The notes beneath the pieces are model-generated. The model searched no databases, was not told the DNA's origin, and saw nothing but the letters and a program-made list of their open reading frames with translations. Below are positions 1-7,867 of a stretch of 64,000 nucleotides of DNA, in pieces. The DNA comes from Comamonas sp. KCTC 72670 (GTDB taxonomy: Bacteria > Myxococcota > Myxococcia > Myxococcales > Myxococcaceae): NCBI GenBank assembly GCA_014656495.1, contig BNCN01000005.1, forward strand, positions 496,001 to 560,000. Direction: 5' to 3'. Both the position numbers and the translations under genes were made by a program. The number at the start of each line of letters is the position of its first letter. Positions within the stretch are counted from its first letter, which is position 1.

Positions 1-239
1 CGCGCATGGAAGCCGCCGAACGCGCCCGCCAGCAGCCCGTTGAACAGGGGCAGGAAGAAGAGCGCGAGGCTGGTGAGCACCATCACCACCGTGCTGACGA
101 TGAAGCGGTTGTGGACCGGGTTGATGGTGTCTGGCTTGAACGTCAGGTCCGGAGGGATTTCCCGGCGAACGTACTCGTAGCGTGTCTCCGGTCCGGATAG
201 GGCCTTCTCCGGGTCCTGCGTCATGATGTGCTGGGCCAT
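1..239 (-). CDS. N-terminal part of an unrecognised membrane protein (3' end outside window)
   Basis: The reverse strand opens with ATG at 239 and stays open to the window edge, giving 79 codons that start MAQHIMTQDPEK. A charged, Tyr/Arg-rich soluble stretch (residues about 1-45) precedes one hydrophobic segment at about 48-68 (VSTVVMVLTSLALFFLPLF), so this is a protein with a cytoplasmic N-terminus and at least one membrane span. I do not recognise the family. The forward-strand reading frame over the same bases is His/Arg-rich and has no start context. The C-terminal part lies outside the window. Confidence 0.6.
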   Translation of the reverse strand, partial: MAQHIMTQDPEKALSGPETRYEYVRREIPPDLTFKPDTINPVHNRFIVSTVVMVLTSLALFFLPLFNGLLAGAFGGFHA

Positions 240-505
240 GTCTGGATTCCTCCCACGAGGGCGAGTCAGCGCGTTCCGGATGGTCATGAGTTTGTGACGC
301 CAGCGGGTGTACGGAAGGGCCGCCGGGCGCACCGCAGGGCGGGCCACCTGTCGGGCCCTGGATTTCCCCGTCCGGAATACTCGCGGAGTCCCTGGATACC
401 GGCCCCCTCCCCCCAGAAGATGCGCGCCGGACTTGGCGGATGGTGGCCTCCGGCTATGCTGCCGCGCCCGGCAGCACCCCCATCCCTGCCCGTACGGAAA
501 TTTCC

Positions 506-982
506 ATGAGCTTTCGCCGCAATCTGCTGACCCTCGCCCTCGTCACCTCTTCCCTGCTGTCTGCCTGTGTGACGCAGCGGCCGTTCTACCGCGACATCAT
601 GCAGCCCGAGGGCGCGTCGATCGCGGCGGGCACCCCGGTGGAGCTGGTCGTTCTGGACGCGGACACGAACCAGCCCGTGAAGGGCGCCAAGGTGCTCTGG
701 GGTGAGGACTACCGGTGGCGCGAGTCCTACGTCACGGACGAGGACGGCCGGGTGGCCTTCGACGTGTCGCAGTCGCTGCTGAAGGAGAACCCGCTGGTGG
801 AGATCGTGCTGCCCGCCGGCGTGCGCGCCTACCGCCTGCAGCTGGTGCCGCCGGGTGCGCCCATCGACGACGAGGCGCCCGAGGCCCCGGAGGCGCCCGA
901 GGCCTCTGAGGCCCCCGCCGCCCCCGAGACTCCGGCGACGGAGGCCCCGGCCGCCGCCCCGGAGACCGCGCCCGGCACCTGA
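506..982 (+). CDS. Secreted lipoprotein with Glu/Ala/Pro-rich tail
   Basis: A 158-residue protein. It starts MSFRRNLLTLAL and has a type II signal peptide ending in the lipobox LSAC at about residues 18-21, so it should be lipid-anchored. The middle (about 45-115) looks like a small beta-sandwich of the carboxypeptidase-regulatory or PEGA sort (value-DADTNQPVKGAKV, then a DEDGRVAF turn). The last 40 residues are a low-complexity EAPEAP-type repeat, probably a periplasmic or surface spacer. An in-frame start at 440 exists but would put 22 residues ahead of the signal peptide, so I take 506. Function unknown. Confidence 0.8.
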   Translation: MSFRRNLLTLALVTSSLLSACVTQRPFYRDIMQPEGASIAAGTPVELVVLDADTNQPVKGAKVLWGEDYRWRESYVTDEDGRVAFDVSQSLLKENPLVEIVLPAGVRAYRLQLVPPGAPIDDEAPEAPEAPEASEAPAAPETPATEAPAAAPETAPGT

Positions 983-1006
983 GCCGGCGCCTCATCCACG
1001 CGAGGC

Positions 1007-1681
1007 TCAGCCGAGCTTCGCGTGGAGGAAGTCGACGGTGCGCCGCCACGCCTTCGCGGCGTTGTCCGGCGAGTAGACCTCCGGACGCGTGTCATTGAAG
1101 AAGGCGTGCTGGGCGTCGTAGCGGTGAATCTCCGTCGGCACGCCGCCGGCCTTCAGCTTCTGCTCCAGCGCGTCCACCCGGTCCGGCGAGCACCAGTCAT
1201 CATTCTTGGCGAAGTGGCCGAGCACCGGCGCGCGGATGCGGGACAGGTCCGCGGCCTGCTCCGGGGGGATGCCGTAGAAGGGCACGGCGGCGTCGAGCCC
1301 CGGGTCGTTCGCGGCGGCCAGCAGCGTCAGCGCCCCGCCCATGCAGAAGCCCAGGATGGCCACCTTCGTGCCGTCCTTGCGTGCCCGCAGCGCCTCCACG
1401 GCGGCGCGCAGGTCCGCGGTGGCCTTGCCCCAATCCAGCGCCTTCAACATCGCGTTGGCCTCGTCGGCGTTCTTCGTCACGCGGCCGTCGTAGAGGTCCA
1501 CCGCGAAGACGGTGAAGCCCTCGCGCGCCAGCCGGTCCGCGACGTCGCGCGTGTGCGCGTTGAGGCCCCAGTACTCGTGGATGAGCACCACCGCTCCGGG
1601 CGCGTCGCCCTTGGGGGCCTCGCTCAGATAACCCGCCAGTGCCTGCCCCTGCTTGCCGATGAGCTGCGTCTGTCCCGTCAT
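1007..1681 (-). CDS. Dienelactone hydrolase family protein
   Basis: A 224-residue cytoplasmic alpha/beta hydrolase of the dienelactone hydrolase family (usual length about 220-240). The nucleophile elbow is GFCMGG with Cys113. Glu36 sits in the HEYWGLN motif that tunes the Cys in this family, the acid is in NDDW (Asp161/162) and the His is H192 in DAQHAFFND. The family hydrolyses carboxymethylenebutenolides and other esters; the physiological substrate here cannot be told from sequence. It is a single gene convergent with the lipoprotein at 506-982 and divergent from the GreB-like gene. Confidence 0.88.
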   Translation of the reverse strand: MTGQTQLIGKQGQALAGYLSEAPKGDAPGAVVLIHEYWGLNAHTRDVADRLAREGFTVFAVDLYDGRVTKNADEANAMLKALDWGKATADLRAAVEALRARKDGTKVAILGFCMGGALTLLAAANDPGLDAAVPFYGIPPEQAADLSRIRAPVLGHFAKNDDWCSPDRVDALEQKLKAGGVPTEIHRYDAQHAFFNDTRPEVYSPDNAAKAWRRTVDFLHAKLG

Positions 1682-1786
1682 GGCTTCACCCTTGCGAGGA
1701 AATGAGAGGGGGCGCAGCTTAATGGCCGGCTCCGCGAACGGGCACGTGAACCCGCCGCCGTGCCCGCTTGGAGACAGAGGACCGGC

Positions 1787-2290
1787 ATGTCGAAGGCCTT
1801 CACGAAGGAAGACTCGGTGGATGAGGGCGTGCTGCCCGCCCGGCCGCGCGTGTTCTCGGGCGAGAAGCGCTACATCACCCCAGAAGGTTACCGGGCCCTC
1901 CAGGACGCGCTGGCGTCGGAGCAGGGGCCGGACCCCCGGGCGGGAGAACTCACGGAGCTGGAAGCGGGTGTGCGGCGCAAGGAGCGCGAGCGCCGCGCGC
2001 AGGAGCTCGCCGCGGTGCTGGAGGAGGTGCGGGTGGTGGAGCCCGACGCGGCCCAGGCCGGGCGCGTCTTCTTTGGCGCGTGGGTGTCGCTGGCGGACGA
2101 GGACGGCGGCGAGGTGCGCTACCGCATCGTCGGCGCCGATGAGTCGGACGTGAAGGCGGGCCGGCTCAGCGTGGAGTCACCCCTGGCCCGCGCGCTGCTG
2201 GGCAAGGAGGTGGGGGAGTCCGTGGTGGTGGAGCGCCCGCGCGGCAGCGTGGAGTACACGGTGACGGCGGTGGACTACGCGGCGCCCTGA
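1787..2290 (+). CDS. GreA/GreB-family RNA polymerase secondary-channel factor with a shortened coiled coil
   Basis: A 167-residue protein. The C-terminal half is clearly the Gre FKBP-like domain: GRVFFGAWVSLADEDGG, then RYRIVGADE and a SPLARALLGKEVGE stretch, matching GreB closely. The N-terminus starts like GreB (RYITPEGYRAL). However, the coiled coil between EGY and GRV is only about 59 residues against about 74 in Escherichia coli GreB. The missing part is the tip loop with the acidic GDRSENADY motif that holds the catalytic Asp and Glu for transcript cleavage. I therefore infer an RNA-polymerase-binding factor that enters the secondary channel without cleavage activity. Start chosen at 1787 (MSKAFTKED). 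Confidence 0.85.
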   Translation: MSKAFTKEDSVDEGVLPARPRVFSGEKRYITPEGYRALQDALASEQGPDPRAGELTELEAGVRRKERERRAQELAAVLEEVRVVEPDAAQAGRVFFGAWVSLADEDGGEVRYRIVGADESDVKAGRLSVESPLARALLGKEVGESVVVERPRGSVEYTVTAVDYAAP

Positions 2291-2299
2291 CGCGCGCGC

Positions 2300-3016
2300 T
2301 CAGCGCCGGGTGGCGATGACGGTGCTCAGCGGGGTGAAGGGTTCGGGCATGAGGCCCTCGCGCACCTCGACGGTGAAGCCCTCCGCTTCGAGCAGCGCGC
2401 GGGCGCGGGGCACCAGGAACGTCAGGTAGTACATGACGAAGGGCGGCTTCCAGAGCGCGTTGCGCACGCGCATGGCGGCGTTGAAGCCCTGGGCCACCCA
2501 GTAGCCGGGGTTGAGCTTCGACGGCGGATGCGCGGTGACGAAGACGAAGCGGCCTCCGGGGCGCAGCGCCCGGGCGATGCCGCGCACCAGCCGCGGTTCG
2601 TCCTCCTCGAGGATGTGGCCGAAGGCGCCGAAGCTGGTGATGACGTCGAACGCGCCTTCGAAGGGGAGCGCGAGCGCGTCGCCTTGGTGGAAGGCCAGCT
2701 CCGCGGTGCCGGGCGCGTCCGCGAGCTGCCGGCGGGCCTCGTCGAGCATGCCCTGGCTGAGGTCGAAGCCCACCACACGCTCGCGCGCGAGCGGCCGCAG
2801 GAAACGCATGGCCGCGCCGGTGCCGCAGCACACGTCCAGCGCGCTGCCCACGGAGCCGGGCCCGCCCACCTGCGCGATGGCGGCCTCGAGCACCGCGTTC
2901 GGCGTGCGGAAGGGCGTGTATTCGAACTTGGGCGCGAGCAGGTCGTAGCCGTGCTCGACGGAGGAGAGCGCCTGCGAGGCCAGCTCCCGGAGGGTGGGGC
3001 CCTTGCGGTGGAACAT
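2300..3016 (-). CDS. Class I SAM-dependent methyltransferase
   Basis: A 238-residue protein starting MFHRKGPTLREL. The Rossmann-type SAM-binding core is clear: motif I DVCCGTGAAM at 61-70, the acidic end of strand 2 at GFDLSQGM (83-90), GDALALPF and FDVITSFGAFGHI, then ALRPGGRFVFVTAHP, as in Methyltransf_11/25 proteins. The C-terminal region carries hydrophobic residues and ends EPFTPLSTVIATRR, which fits methylation of a small molecule or lipid rather than RNA. Longer in-frame starts up to 3151 would overlap the promoter of the divergent gene at 3142. The substrate is not identifiable. Confidence 0.85.
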   Translation of the reverse strand: MFHRKGPTLRELASQALSSVEHGYDLLAPKFEYTPFRTPNAVLEAAIAQVGGPGSVGSALDVCCGTGAAMRFLRPLARERVVGFDLSQGMLDEARRQLADAPGTAELAFHQGDALALPFEGAFDVITSFGAFGHILEEDEPRLVRGIARALRPGGRFVFVTAHPPSKLNPGYWVAQGFNAAMRVRNALWKPPFVMYYLTFLVPRARALLEAEGFTVEVREGLMPEPFTPLSTVIATRR

Positions 3017-3141
3017 GGTGCCCCCGGGTGTACCGCACCCACACCGGCGCCTCCCCGCGGAAATGCGGCGGGTATTGGCCATTGAATGTTCCTGGGGGAC
3101 CCCCGTCAGAAGGTTCAAGCAGGACGACGGAGGAGGACGAC

Positions 3142-3570
3142 ATGGCGGCACTCAAGACGGTTTTCGCGGTGATGGCTTTCGGAATGCTGTTCCTCGGCTC
3201 CACGGCCGCGCATGCCAGGGACGACCACGAGAAGTCGCGGCACTCCCAGCAGCACCGGCATGACGGCCGCGGCGGCGACTTCGGAGTCCACGTCGATGTT
3301 CGCCGGCACCCGGGGCCGGCCCCGCGTCCTCCGGCTCACGCCCGGGGCCGCTACGAGCTGCAGACGGTCAACCGCTACGTGGAGGGCCGCTACGAGCGCG
3401 TGTGGGTCCCCGAGGTGTGCAGCGAGCGCAACAACCGCCGCTCGCGGGTGACCCGGTGCACGGGCGGGTTCTACGAGCAGCGCTGGGTGCCGGCCCGCTA
3501 CGAGCCGGTCCAGGAGTGGGTCTGGGTGTCTTACGGTCCTGGCCGGGTTCACGTGGCCAGCCGCCGCTAG
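3142..3570 (+). CDS. Small secreted basic protein
   Basis: A 142-residue protein with a clear type I signal peptide (MAALKTVFAVMAFGMLFLGSTAAHA, cleavage about 25/26). A His/Arg-rich stretch (about 26-65) follows, then two copies of a Tyr/Arg/Trp motif: YVEGRYERVWVPEV and FYEQRWVPARYEP. These pseudo-repeats, with WVPE/WVPA cores, look like short beta hairpins seen in myxobacterial periplasmic proteins of unknown role. Two Cys (in EVCSE and TRCTGG) could form a disulfide. A good Shine-Dalgarno GGAGGA precedes the ATG. No function can be assigned. Confidence 0.75.
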   Translation: MAALKTVFAVMAFGMLFLGSTAAHARDDHEKSRHSQQHRHDGRGGDFGVHVDVRRHPGPAPRPPAHARGRYELQTVNRYVEGRYERVWVPEVCSERNNRRSRVTRCTGGFYEQRWVPARYEPVQEWVWVSYGPGRVHVASRR

Positions 3571-3693
3571 CGAAGCGAGGTTTTCGGGGGACCGCGCCGT
3601 GGGGCGCGCCGGGTTACGGGGGTACCCAGGCGCGCTCCGCGGTAGCAGGTCCGCAGTGCCTTTCCCCGCCGGTCCTGTTAGTGAATGCGTCAC

Positions 3694-4419
3694 ATGGCGA
3701 CCGCATTCATCACCGGGGCTGGCATCCGCATCGGCGGCGCGGTGGCCCGGGCGCTCGGTGGCGCCGGCTATGACCTGGCGCTCCATGCGAACCGTTCCGT
3801 CGAGCCGCTGGCCGCCCTGGCCGAGGAACTTCGAGCGCTCGGCCGTCGCGTCACCCTGCACGCCGCGGACTTGAGCCGCCCGGACGCGGTGGATGCCCTG
3901 GCCGCGGAGGTGCGCGAGGCCTGGCCCGCCCTGGACGTGGTGGTCCACAACGCGGGCCTCTATGAGCGCTCCGACTTCGCCGCCATCTCCCGCGAACAGT
4001 ACCGCACCATGCTCGCGGTGAACCTGGACGCGCCCTTCTTCCTCACCCAGGCGCTGCTGCCCGCGCTGCGTGCCGGGAAGGACCCGCTGGTGGTGCACCT
4101 CACAGACGTGGGCGGTGAGCGTCCGGTGAGCCACTACGCGCATTATTCGGTGAGCAAGGCGGGGCTCATCATGCTGACCCGCGCGCTGGCGGTGGAGCTC
4201 GCTCCGCATGTCCGCGTCAACGCGGTGTCGCCCGGGACGGTGGCCTTCCCCGAGGACTTCAGCGCCGAGGACCGCGACGCGGTGCTGCGCCGGATTCCGA
4301 TGGCCCGCGAGGGGAGCGTCGAGGACATCGCCCGCACCGTCGTCTTCCTCGCACGCGAGGCGCCGTACATCACCGGGCAGGTCATCGCCGTCGATGGCGG
4401 CAGGAGCGCACAGCTATGA
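3694..4419 (+). CDS. folM: FolM/PTR1-type pteridine reductase (short-chain dehydrogenase)
   Basis: A 241-residue short-chain dehydrogenase with the cofactor motif TGAGIRIGG at 7-15 and HNAG at 85-88. The catalytic residues are Asp138, Tyr151 and Lys155, with Asp in place of the usual Ser. The 13-residue Asp-to-Tyr spacing and the HANRS sequence after strand 2 (HxxRS in PTR1) are hallmarks of pteridine/dihydrofolate reductases of the PTR1/FolM group. It probably reduces dihydropterin or dihydromonapterin with NADPH. It overlaps the FolB-cupin gene by ATGA, so the two are translationally coupled pterin genes. An upstream ATG at 3685 adds three residues and cannot be excluded. Confidence 0.82.
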   Translation: MATAFITGAGIRIGGAVARALGGAGYDLALHANRSVEPLAALAEELRALGRRVTLHAADLSRPDAVDALAAEVREAWPALDVVVHNAGLYERSDFAAISREQYRTMLAVNLDAPFFLTQALLPALRAGKDPLVVHLTDVGGERPVSHYAHYSVSKAGLIMLTRALAVELAPHVRVNAVSPGTVAFPEDFSAEDRDAVLRRIPMAREGSVEDIARTVVFLAREAPYITGQVIAVDGGRSAQL

Positions 4420-5255
4420 GCTCGGAGCAGGCCTTTCATCCCCCCGTCGTCACGACGCCGGAGGGCCGCCCCCTGGACGTCATCGAGATGCGGGGGCTCA
4501 CGGTGGATTGCATCGTGGGCATTTTCAACCGGGAGCGCACGGTGGCGCAGCCGCTGCGGCTGGACGTGGCGCTGTTTCTGGACACCCGCGCCGCGGCGAC
4601 GGAAGGCAAGCTGGCGCACACGGTGAACTACGGCCGGCTGGCGGGAGAGCTGCGCTTCCTGCTGGAGTCCTGCCGCTTCGAGCTGCTGGAGTCCGCGGTG
4701 GAGACGGTGTGCCGCTACGTGCTGGCGCCGCCCACGGATGACGCGCAGCGCACGCAGGTGCGCGCGGCCACGGTGCGCGTCACCAAGCCGCTCGCGCTGG
4801 GCGGGCTCGCGGTGCCGTCGCTCCAGATTCACCGCACCGCGGAGGAGATGGTGTACGGGCGCGAGGACAAGTCCTTCGGCCGCGTGGACATCATCCACGA
4901 GGGCACGGGGTACGGCGTCTACCGGTTGCGGGTGAAGCCCGGCGGCTCCATCCCCTCGCACGTGCACCAGCAGATGGAGGAGAGCGAGCTGGTGCTGGGC
5001 TCGGGGCTGCTGCTCCAGTTCAAGCCGGTGGCCCGGGGCATGGCGTTCCATTGGCCGCGCGGCTTCGTGCACCGCTACGACAACCCCTCGGCCACGGAGC
5101 AGACGGTGCTCTGCGTGGACAGGCCTGGGTTCATCCCCTCGGACGAGGTGGAGACGGAGCCGCCGTCCACGGGCCTGGAGCCTGTCACCGGGCACTCCTA
5201 TTACCCGCTGGATGAGCCCGCGGTGGCGGGGTCGCCCGCGGAGCACCATCCGTGA
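4416..5255 (+). CDS. folB: Dihydroneopterin aldolase (FolB) fused to a cupin domain
   Basis: A 279-residue two-domain protein. Residues about 20-140 are a FolB domain: GLTVDCIVGIFNRER with Glu40, Tyr72 in VNYGRL and Lys124 in RVTKPLAL, matching the Glu/Tyr/Lys positions of dihydroneopterin aldolases. That enzyme makes 6-hydroxymethyl-dihydropterin and glycolaldehyde in folate synthesis. Residues about 150-245 are a cupin barrel with an HxH-type metal site (SHVHQQMEESEL, His182/His184) and a later His219 in GFVHRYDN. FolB alone is usually about 120 residues, so the cupin is a genuine extra module. The cupin's role is unknown. It follows the pteridine reductase with an ATGA overlap. Confidence 0.85.
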   Translation: MSSEQAFHPPVVTTPEGRPLDVIEMRGLTVDCIVGIFNRERTVAQPLRLDVALFLDTRAAATEGKLAHTVNYGRLAGELRFLLESCRFELLESAVETVCRYVLAPPTDDAQRTQVRAATVRVTKPLALGGLAVPSLQIHRTAEEMVYGREDKSFGRVDIIHEGTGYGVYRLRVKPGGSIPSHVHQQMEESELVLGSGLLLQFKPVARGMAFHWPRGFVHRYDNPSATEQTVLCVDRPGFIPSDEVETEPPSTGLEPVTGHSYYPLDEPAVAGSPAEHHP

Positions 5256-5376
5256 GCGAGGTGGGGCGCGGGACGGTGGCGTCCTGCTTCGCGCCTGATC
5301 GCGCCTCGGAGCACCTGCCGGGTGAGGCGCTCCGTGATGCGGGCGCCCAGGACGTGGAGTCCAGGGAGCGCAGCTC

Positions 5377-6159
5377 ATGAGCCATGAAGTGGGGACGAAG
5401 AAGGTGCTCGTCACCGGTGGTGGGACGGGCATCGGCCGGGCGGTGGCGGAGGCCTTGCTGCGCGCTGGCGGCCGGGTGGTGGTGACGGGCCGCCGCGTGG
5501 AGGTGCTGGAGTCCTTGGCGGCGCAGTGGCCGGGCCAGGCCTTCGCGCTGCCGTGTGACCTGGCCTCGCCGGAAGCACGGGATGGACTGCTGCGCCGGGC
5601 CGCGGAGGTGCTCGGCGGTCTGGATGGCTTCGTGCACAGCGCGGGGCAGGTGGTGCACCAGCCGCCCGGTCACATCGGCGAGGAAGCGCTCCGGGCGCAG
5701 CTCGAGGTCAACCTCGTCGCCCCGCTGCGGCTGGGCGAACAGGCCCTGGAGGTCCTGGAGCCAGGCGGCGCGCAGGTGTTCATCGCCTCCACGCTGGCCA
5801 CGCGGCCCGTCGTCACCAGCGCGGTGTACAGCGCCGCGAAGGCCGGGCTGCTCCAGGTGATGAAGGTGCTGGCGCTGGCCGGCGCCGCGCGGGGCGTGCG
5901 CGCCAGCGCGGTGCTCCCGGGCGTCGTCGAGACGGACATGGTGCGCGAGGTGCGGCTGGCCCCCGGCGAAGAGCCGCTGTCCGAGTCCGAGGCCCTACGG
6001 CGCCAGGAAGCCCAGCTTGCGGGGCTGCGGGCGCTGCATCCGCTCGGACGGCTGGGGCGGCCCGAGGATGTGGCCGAAGCGGTGCGCTACCTCCTGGGCG
6101 CCTCCTGGCTCTCCGGTTCCGAGCTGGTGCTGGATGGGGGGCTACTGCTCCGGGAGTGA
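5377..6159 (+). CDS. Short-chain dehydrogenase/reductase
   Basis: A 260-residue classical SDR. Residues 13-20 are the TGGGTGIG nucleotide loop, HSAG at 87-90 replaces NNAG, and Ser138, Tyr151 and Lys155 form the catalytic set (YSAAKAG). The end GSELVLDGG is the usual C-terminal signature of the family. Length and motifs are complete. It lies 121 bases after the FolB-cupin gene in the same direction and could be part of the pterin operon, but the substrate cannot be inferred. Confidence 0.85.
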   Translation: MSHEVGTKKVLVTGGGTGIGRAVAEALLRAGGRVVVTGRRVEVLESLAAQWPGQAFALPCDLASPEARDGLLRRAAEVLGGLDGFVHSAGQVVHQPPGHIGEEALRAQLEVNLVAPLRLGEQALEVLEPGGAQVFIASTLATRPVVTSAVYSAAKAGLLQVMKVLALAGAARGVRASAVLPGVVETDMVREVRLAPGEEPLSESEALRRQEAQLAGLRALHPLGRLGRPEDVAEAVRYLLGASWLSGSELVLDGGLLLRE

Positions 6160-6199
6160 GGCGCGGTATGACGCGGCCTCGGCTCACAAGGACGGCAGG

Positions 6200-6949
6200 A
6201 TGCTCCTCGACAGACGGCTGCAGCTCTTCGTGGTGTTGGCGGGCGTGTTCGTCACCTCCCTGGTGGTGGGCGACATCATCGGGGTGAAGCTGTTCGAGGC
6301 GCAGGTCGGGCCGGTGGTGGCGGTCATGTCCATTGGCATGCTGCCCTTCCCGGTGACGTTCCTCCTCACGGACATCCTCAACGAGTTCTACGGGAAGAAG
6401 GCGGCCCGCTTCGTGACGTGGGTGGGCTTCTTCATGGCCATCTTCGCCTTCATCGTGATTGCCATCGCGGTGCAGGTGCCGTGGGCGCCGCTGACGCGCG
6501 CGGAGGGCTACACGGGCGCGGTGGAGAACTCGTTCAACAACGTGTTCGGCGGCTCCCAGCGCATCCTCATCGCGTCGATGATTGCGTACCTGGTGGGCCA
6601 GTTCTGCGACATCGCCATCTTCAACGGGCTCAAGCGCCTGACGCGCAACCGCCTGTTGTGGGTGCGCGCGACGGGGTCCACGCTGGTGTCGCAGCTCATC
6701 GACACGGTGGTGGTGCAGTACGTGGCGTGGACGGGCGTGCTGCCCAACGACACCATCGTGAGCATCATCTCCACGTCGTACGTGGTGAAGGTGCTCGTCG
6801 CGGTGGGCCTGACGCCGTTCATCTACCTGGGCCACGCCTTCGTGGAGCGCAAGCTGGGCATCGCCCCCGTGGTGCTGGGGGAGAATGGTGAACCCATTGC
6901 TCCGCCCCTGCTGCCAGTCACCCAGGAGGAACAGTCCCGCGCCGCCTGA
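6200..6949 (+). CDS. yhhQ: Queuosine precursor transporter (YhhQ/VUT family)
   Basis: A 249-residue integral membrane protein with about six hydrophobic segments. It carries the VUT/DUF165 signatures: GDIIGVKLFE near the first helix, FPVTFLLTDILNEFYGKKAAR (two overlapping parts of the hallmark loop), GQFCDIAIFNGLKR and GSTLVSQLIDTVVVQY. This family imports preQ0/preQ1 for the tRNA nucleoside queuosine. A QueD-type synthase is encoded 4 kb away, so both salvage and synthesis are possible in this organism. The start is the ATG after AGGACGGCAGG. Confidence 0.88.
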   Translation: MLLDRRLQLFVVLAGVFVTSLVVGDIIGVKLFEAQVGPVVAVMSIGMLPFPVTFLLTDILNEFYGKKAARFVTWVGFFMAIFAFIVIAIAVQVPWAPLTRAEGYTGAVENSFNNVFGGSQRILIASMIAYLVGQFCDIAIFNGLKRLTRNRLLWVRATGSTLVSQLIDTVVVQYVAWTGVLPNDTIVSIISTSYVVKVLVAVGLTPFIYLGHAFVERKLGIAPVVLGENGEPIAPPLLPVTQEEQSRAA

Positions 6950-6958
6950 GCGCGGTCC

Positions 6959-7867
6959 TCAGTCTGGTGGACGCAGCAGTGCGGAGAGGATGTCCGTCCA
7001 GTGCGGGTACAGGGAGAAGTGCCCACCGCCGGGGAGGAAGCGCGGTACCGCGCGCGGAATCCGGGCGGCGAGGTACTGCCCCATCTGCGGCGGGACGATG
7101 CTGTCGCCCTCCCAGTACCAGAGGTCCACCTCGGTTCGAATCTCCTCCAGCGGGACGTTCCACGGCTGCGCGAGGATGTGCGCCTCGCGCCGCATGCCCG
7201 CCACGCCCTTGCGCGTGGCCTCGTAGCGCCAGCCCTGCACCTGCGCTGCGATGCGCGGGTCGGCGAGCACCGCGCGGTCATCCGCCGACGCCTGGGAGCG
7301 CAGGCCCGCGAGCGCCCTCGCGGGATTCGCGCGCACCTGCCGGTCATGCATGGCCATCAGCGGATGCAGCAGCCACTCCGGCCAGGCGGCCATGGTGTAC
7401 GCGGTGCGGTAGTCCCGGTTCACCCCCGCCATGGCGCCCGGCCGCGCGAGCGGCGCCGCGCCCGAGACGAGCGCCGCGCGGGTGATGCGCTCACCCAGTT
7501 TCCACGCGGACGCGGCGACGTAGGGGCCTCCCGCGGACACGCCGAAGAGGGCGAAGCGGTCAATCTTCAGCGCGTTGGCGAGCTGCTCCAAATCGCTGGG
7601 GAAGTCGAGCAGCGTGCGGCCGGATTGGTAGTCCGACAGGCCATACCCCGGCCGGTCCGGCGCGATGAGGCGCACGCCCAGCGCATGGGTGAGCCGGTCA
7701 TCCGGGTGGCGCATGTGGCGCGAGCCCGGGTTGCCGTGGATGAAGAACACGGGCGTCCCGCTCAAGTCCCCGGACTCGACGTAGGCCAGCCGCCGGCCAT
7801 CTCTCAGGTGAAGGGTGCCTTCACGGACCTGCACGCCCCGGGCTTCGGTGTCGGTCGCGACGTTCAT
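6959..7867 (-). CDS. Alpha/beta hydrolase
   Basis: A 302-residue hydrolase starting MNVATDTEARG. It has the oxyanion HGNPGS at 44-49, DRPGYGLSD at 71-79, the nucleophile elbow GVSAGG with Ser111, and the catalytic His in GGGHFSLYPHW near the C-terminus. Its start ATG overlaps the stop of the polyhydroxyalkanoate synthase upstream (ATGA at 7864-7867), so it is the third gene of a phaE-phaC-hydrolase operon. That context suggests an ester substrate, perhaps a PHA oligomer or acyl-CoA, but a generic esterase is equally consistent with the sequence. Confidence 0.82.
   Translation of the reverse strand: MNVATDTEARGVQVREGTLHLRDGRRLAYVESGDLSGTPVFFIHGNPGSRHMRHPDDRLTHALGVRLIAPDRPGYGLSDYQSGRTLLDFPSDLEQLANALKIDRFALFGVSAGGPYVAASAWKLGERITRAALVSGAAPLARPGAMAGVNRDYRTAYTMAAWPEWLLHPLMAMHDRQVRANPARALAGLRSQASADDRAVLADPRIAAQVQGWRYEATRKGVAGMRREAHILAQPWNVPLEEIRTEVDLWYWEGDSIVPPQMGQYLAARIPRAVPRFLPGGGHFSLYPHWTDILSALLRPPD

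Noticed and set aside
5252..5376. GTG at 5252 as a start of a further gene before the SDR
   Set aside because: It is out of frame with the SDR at 5377 and the frame has no coding support.
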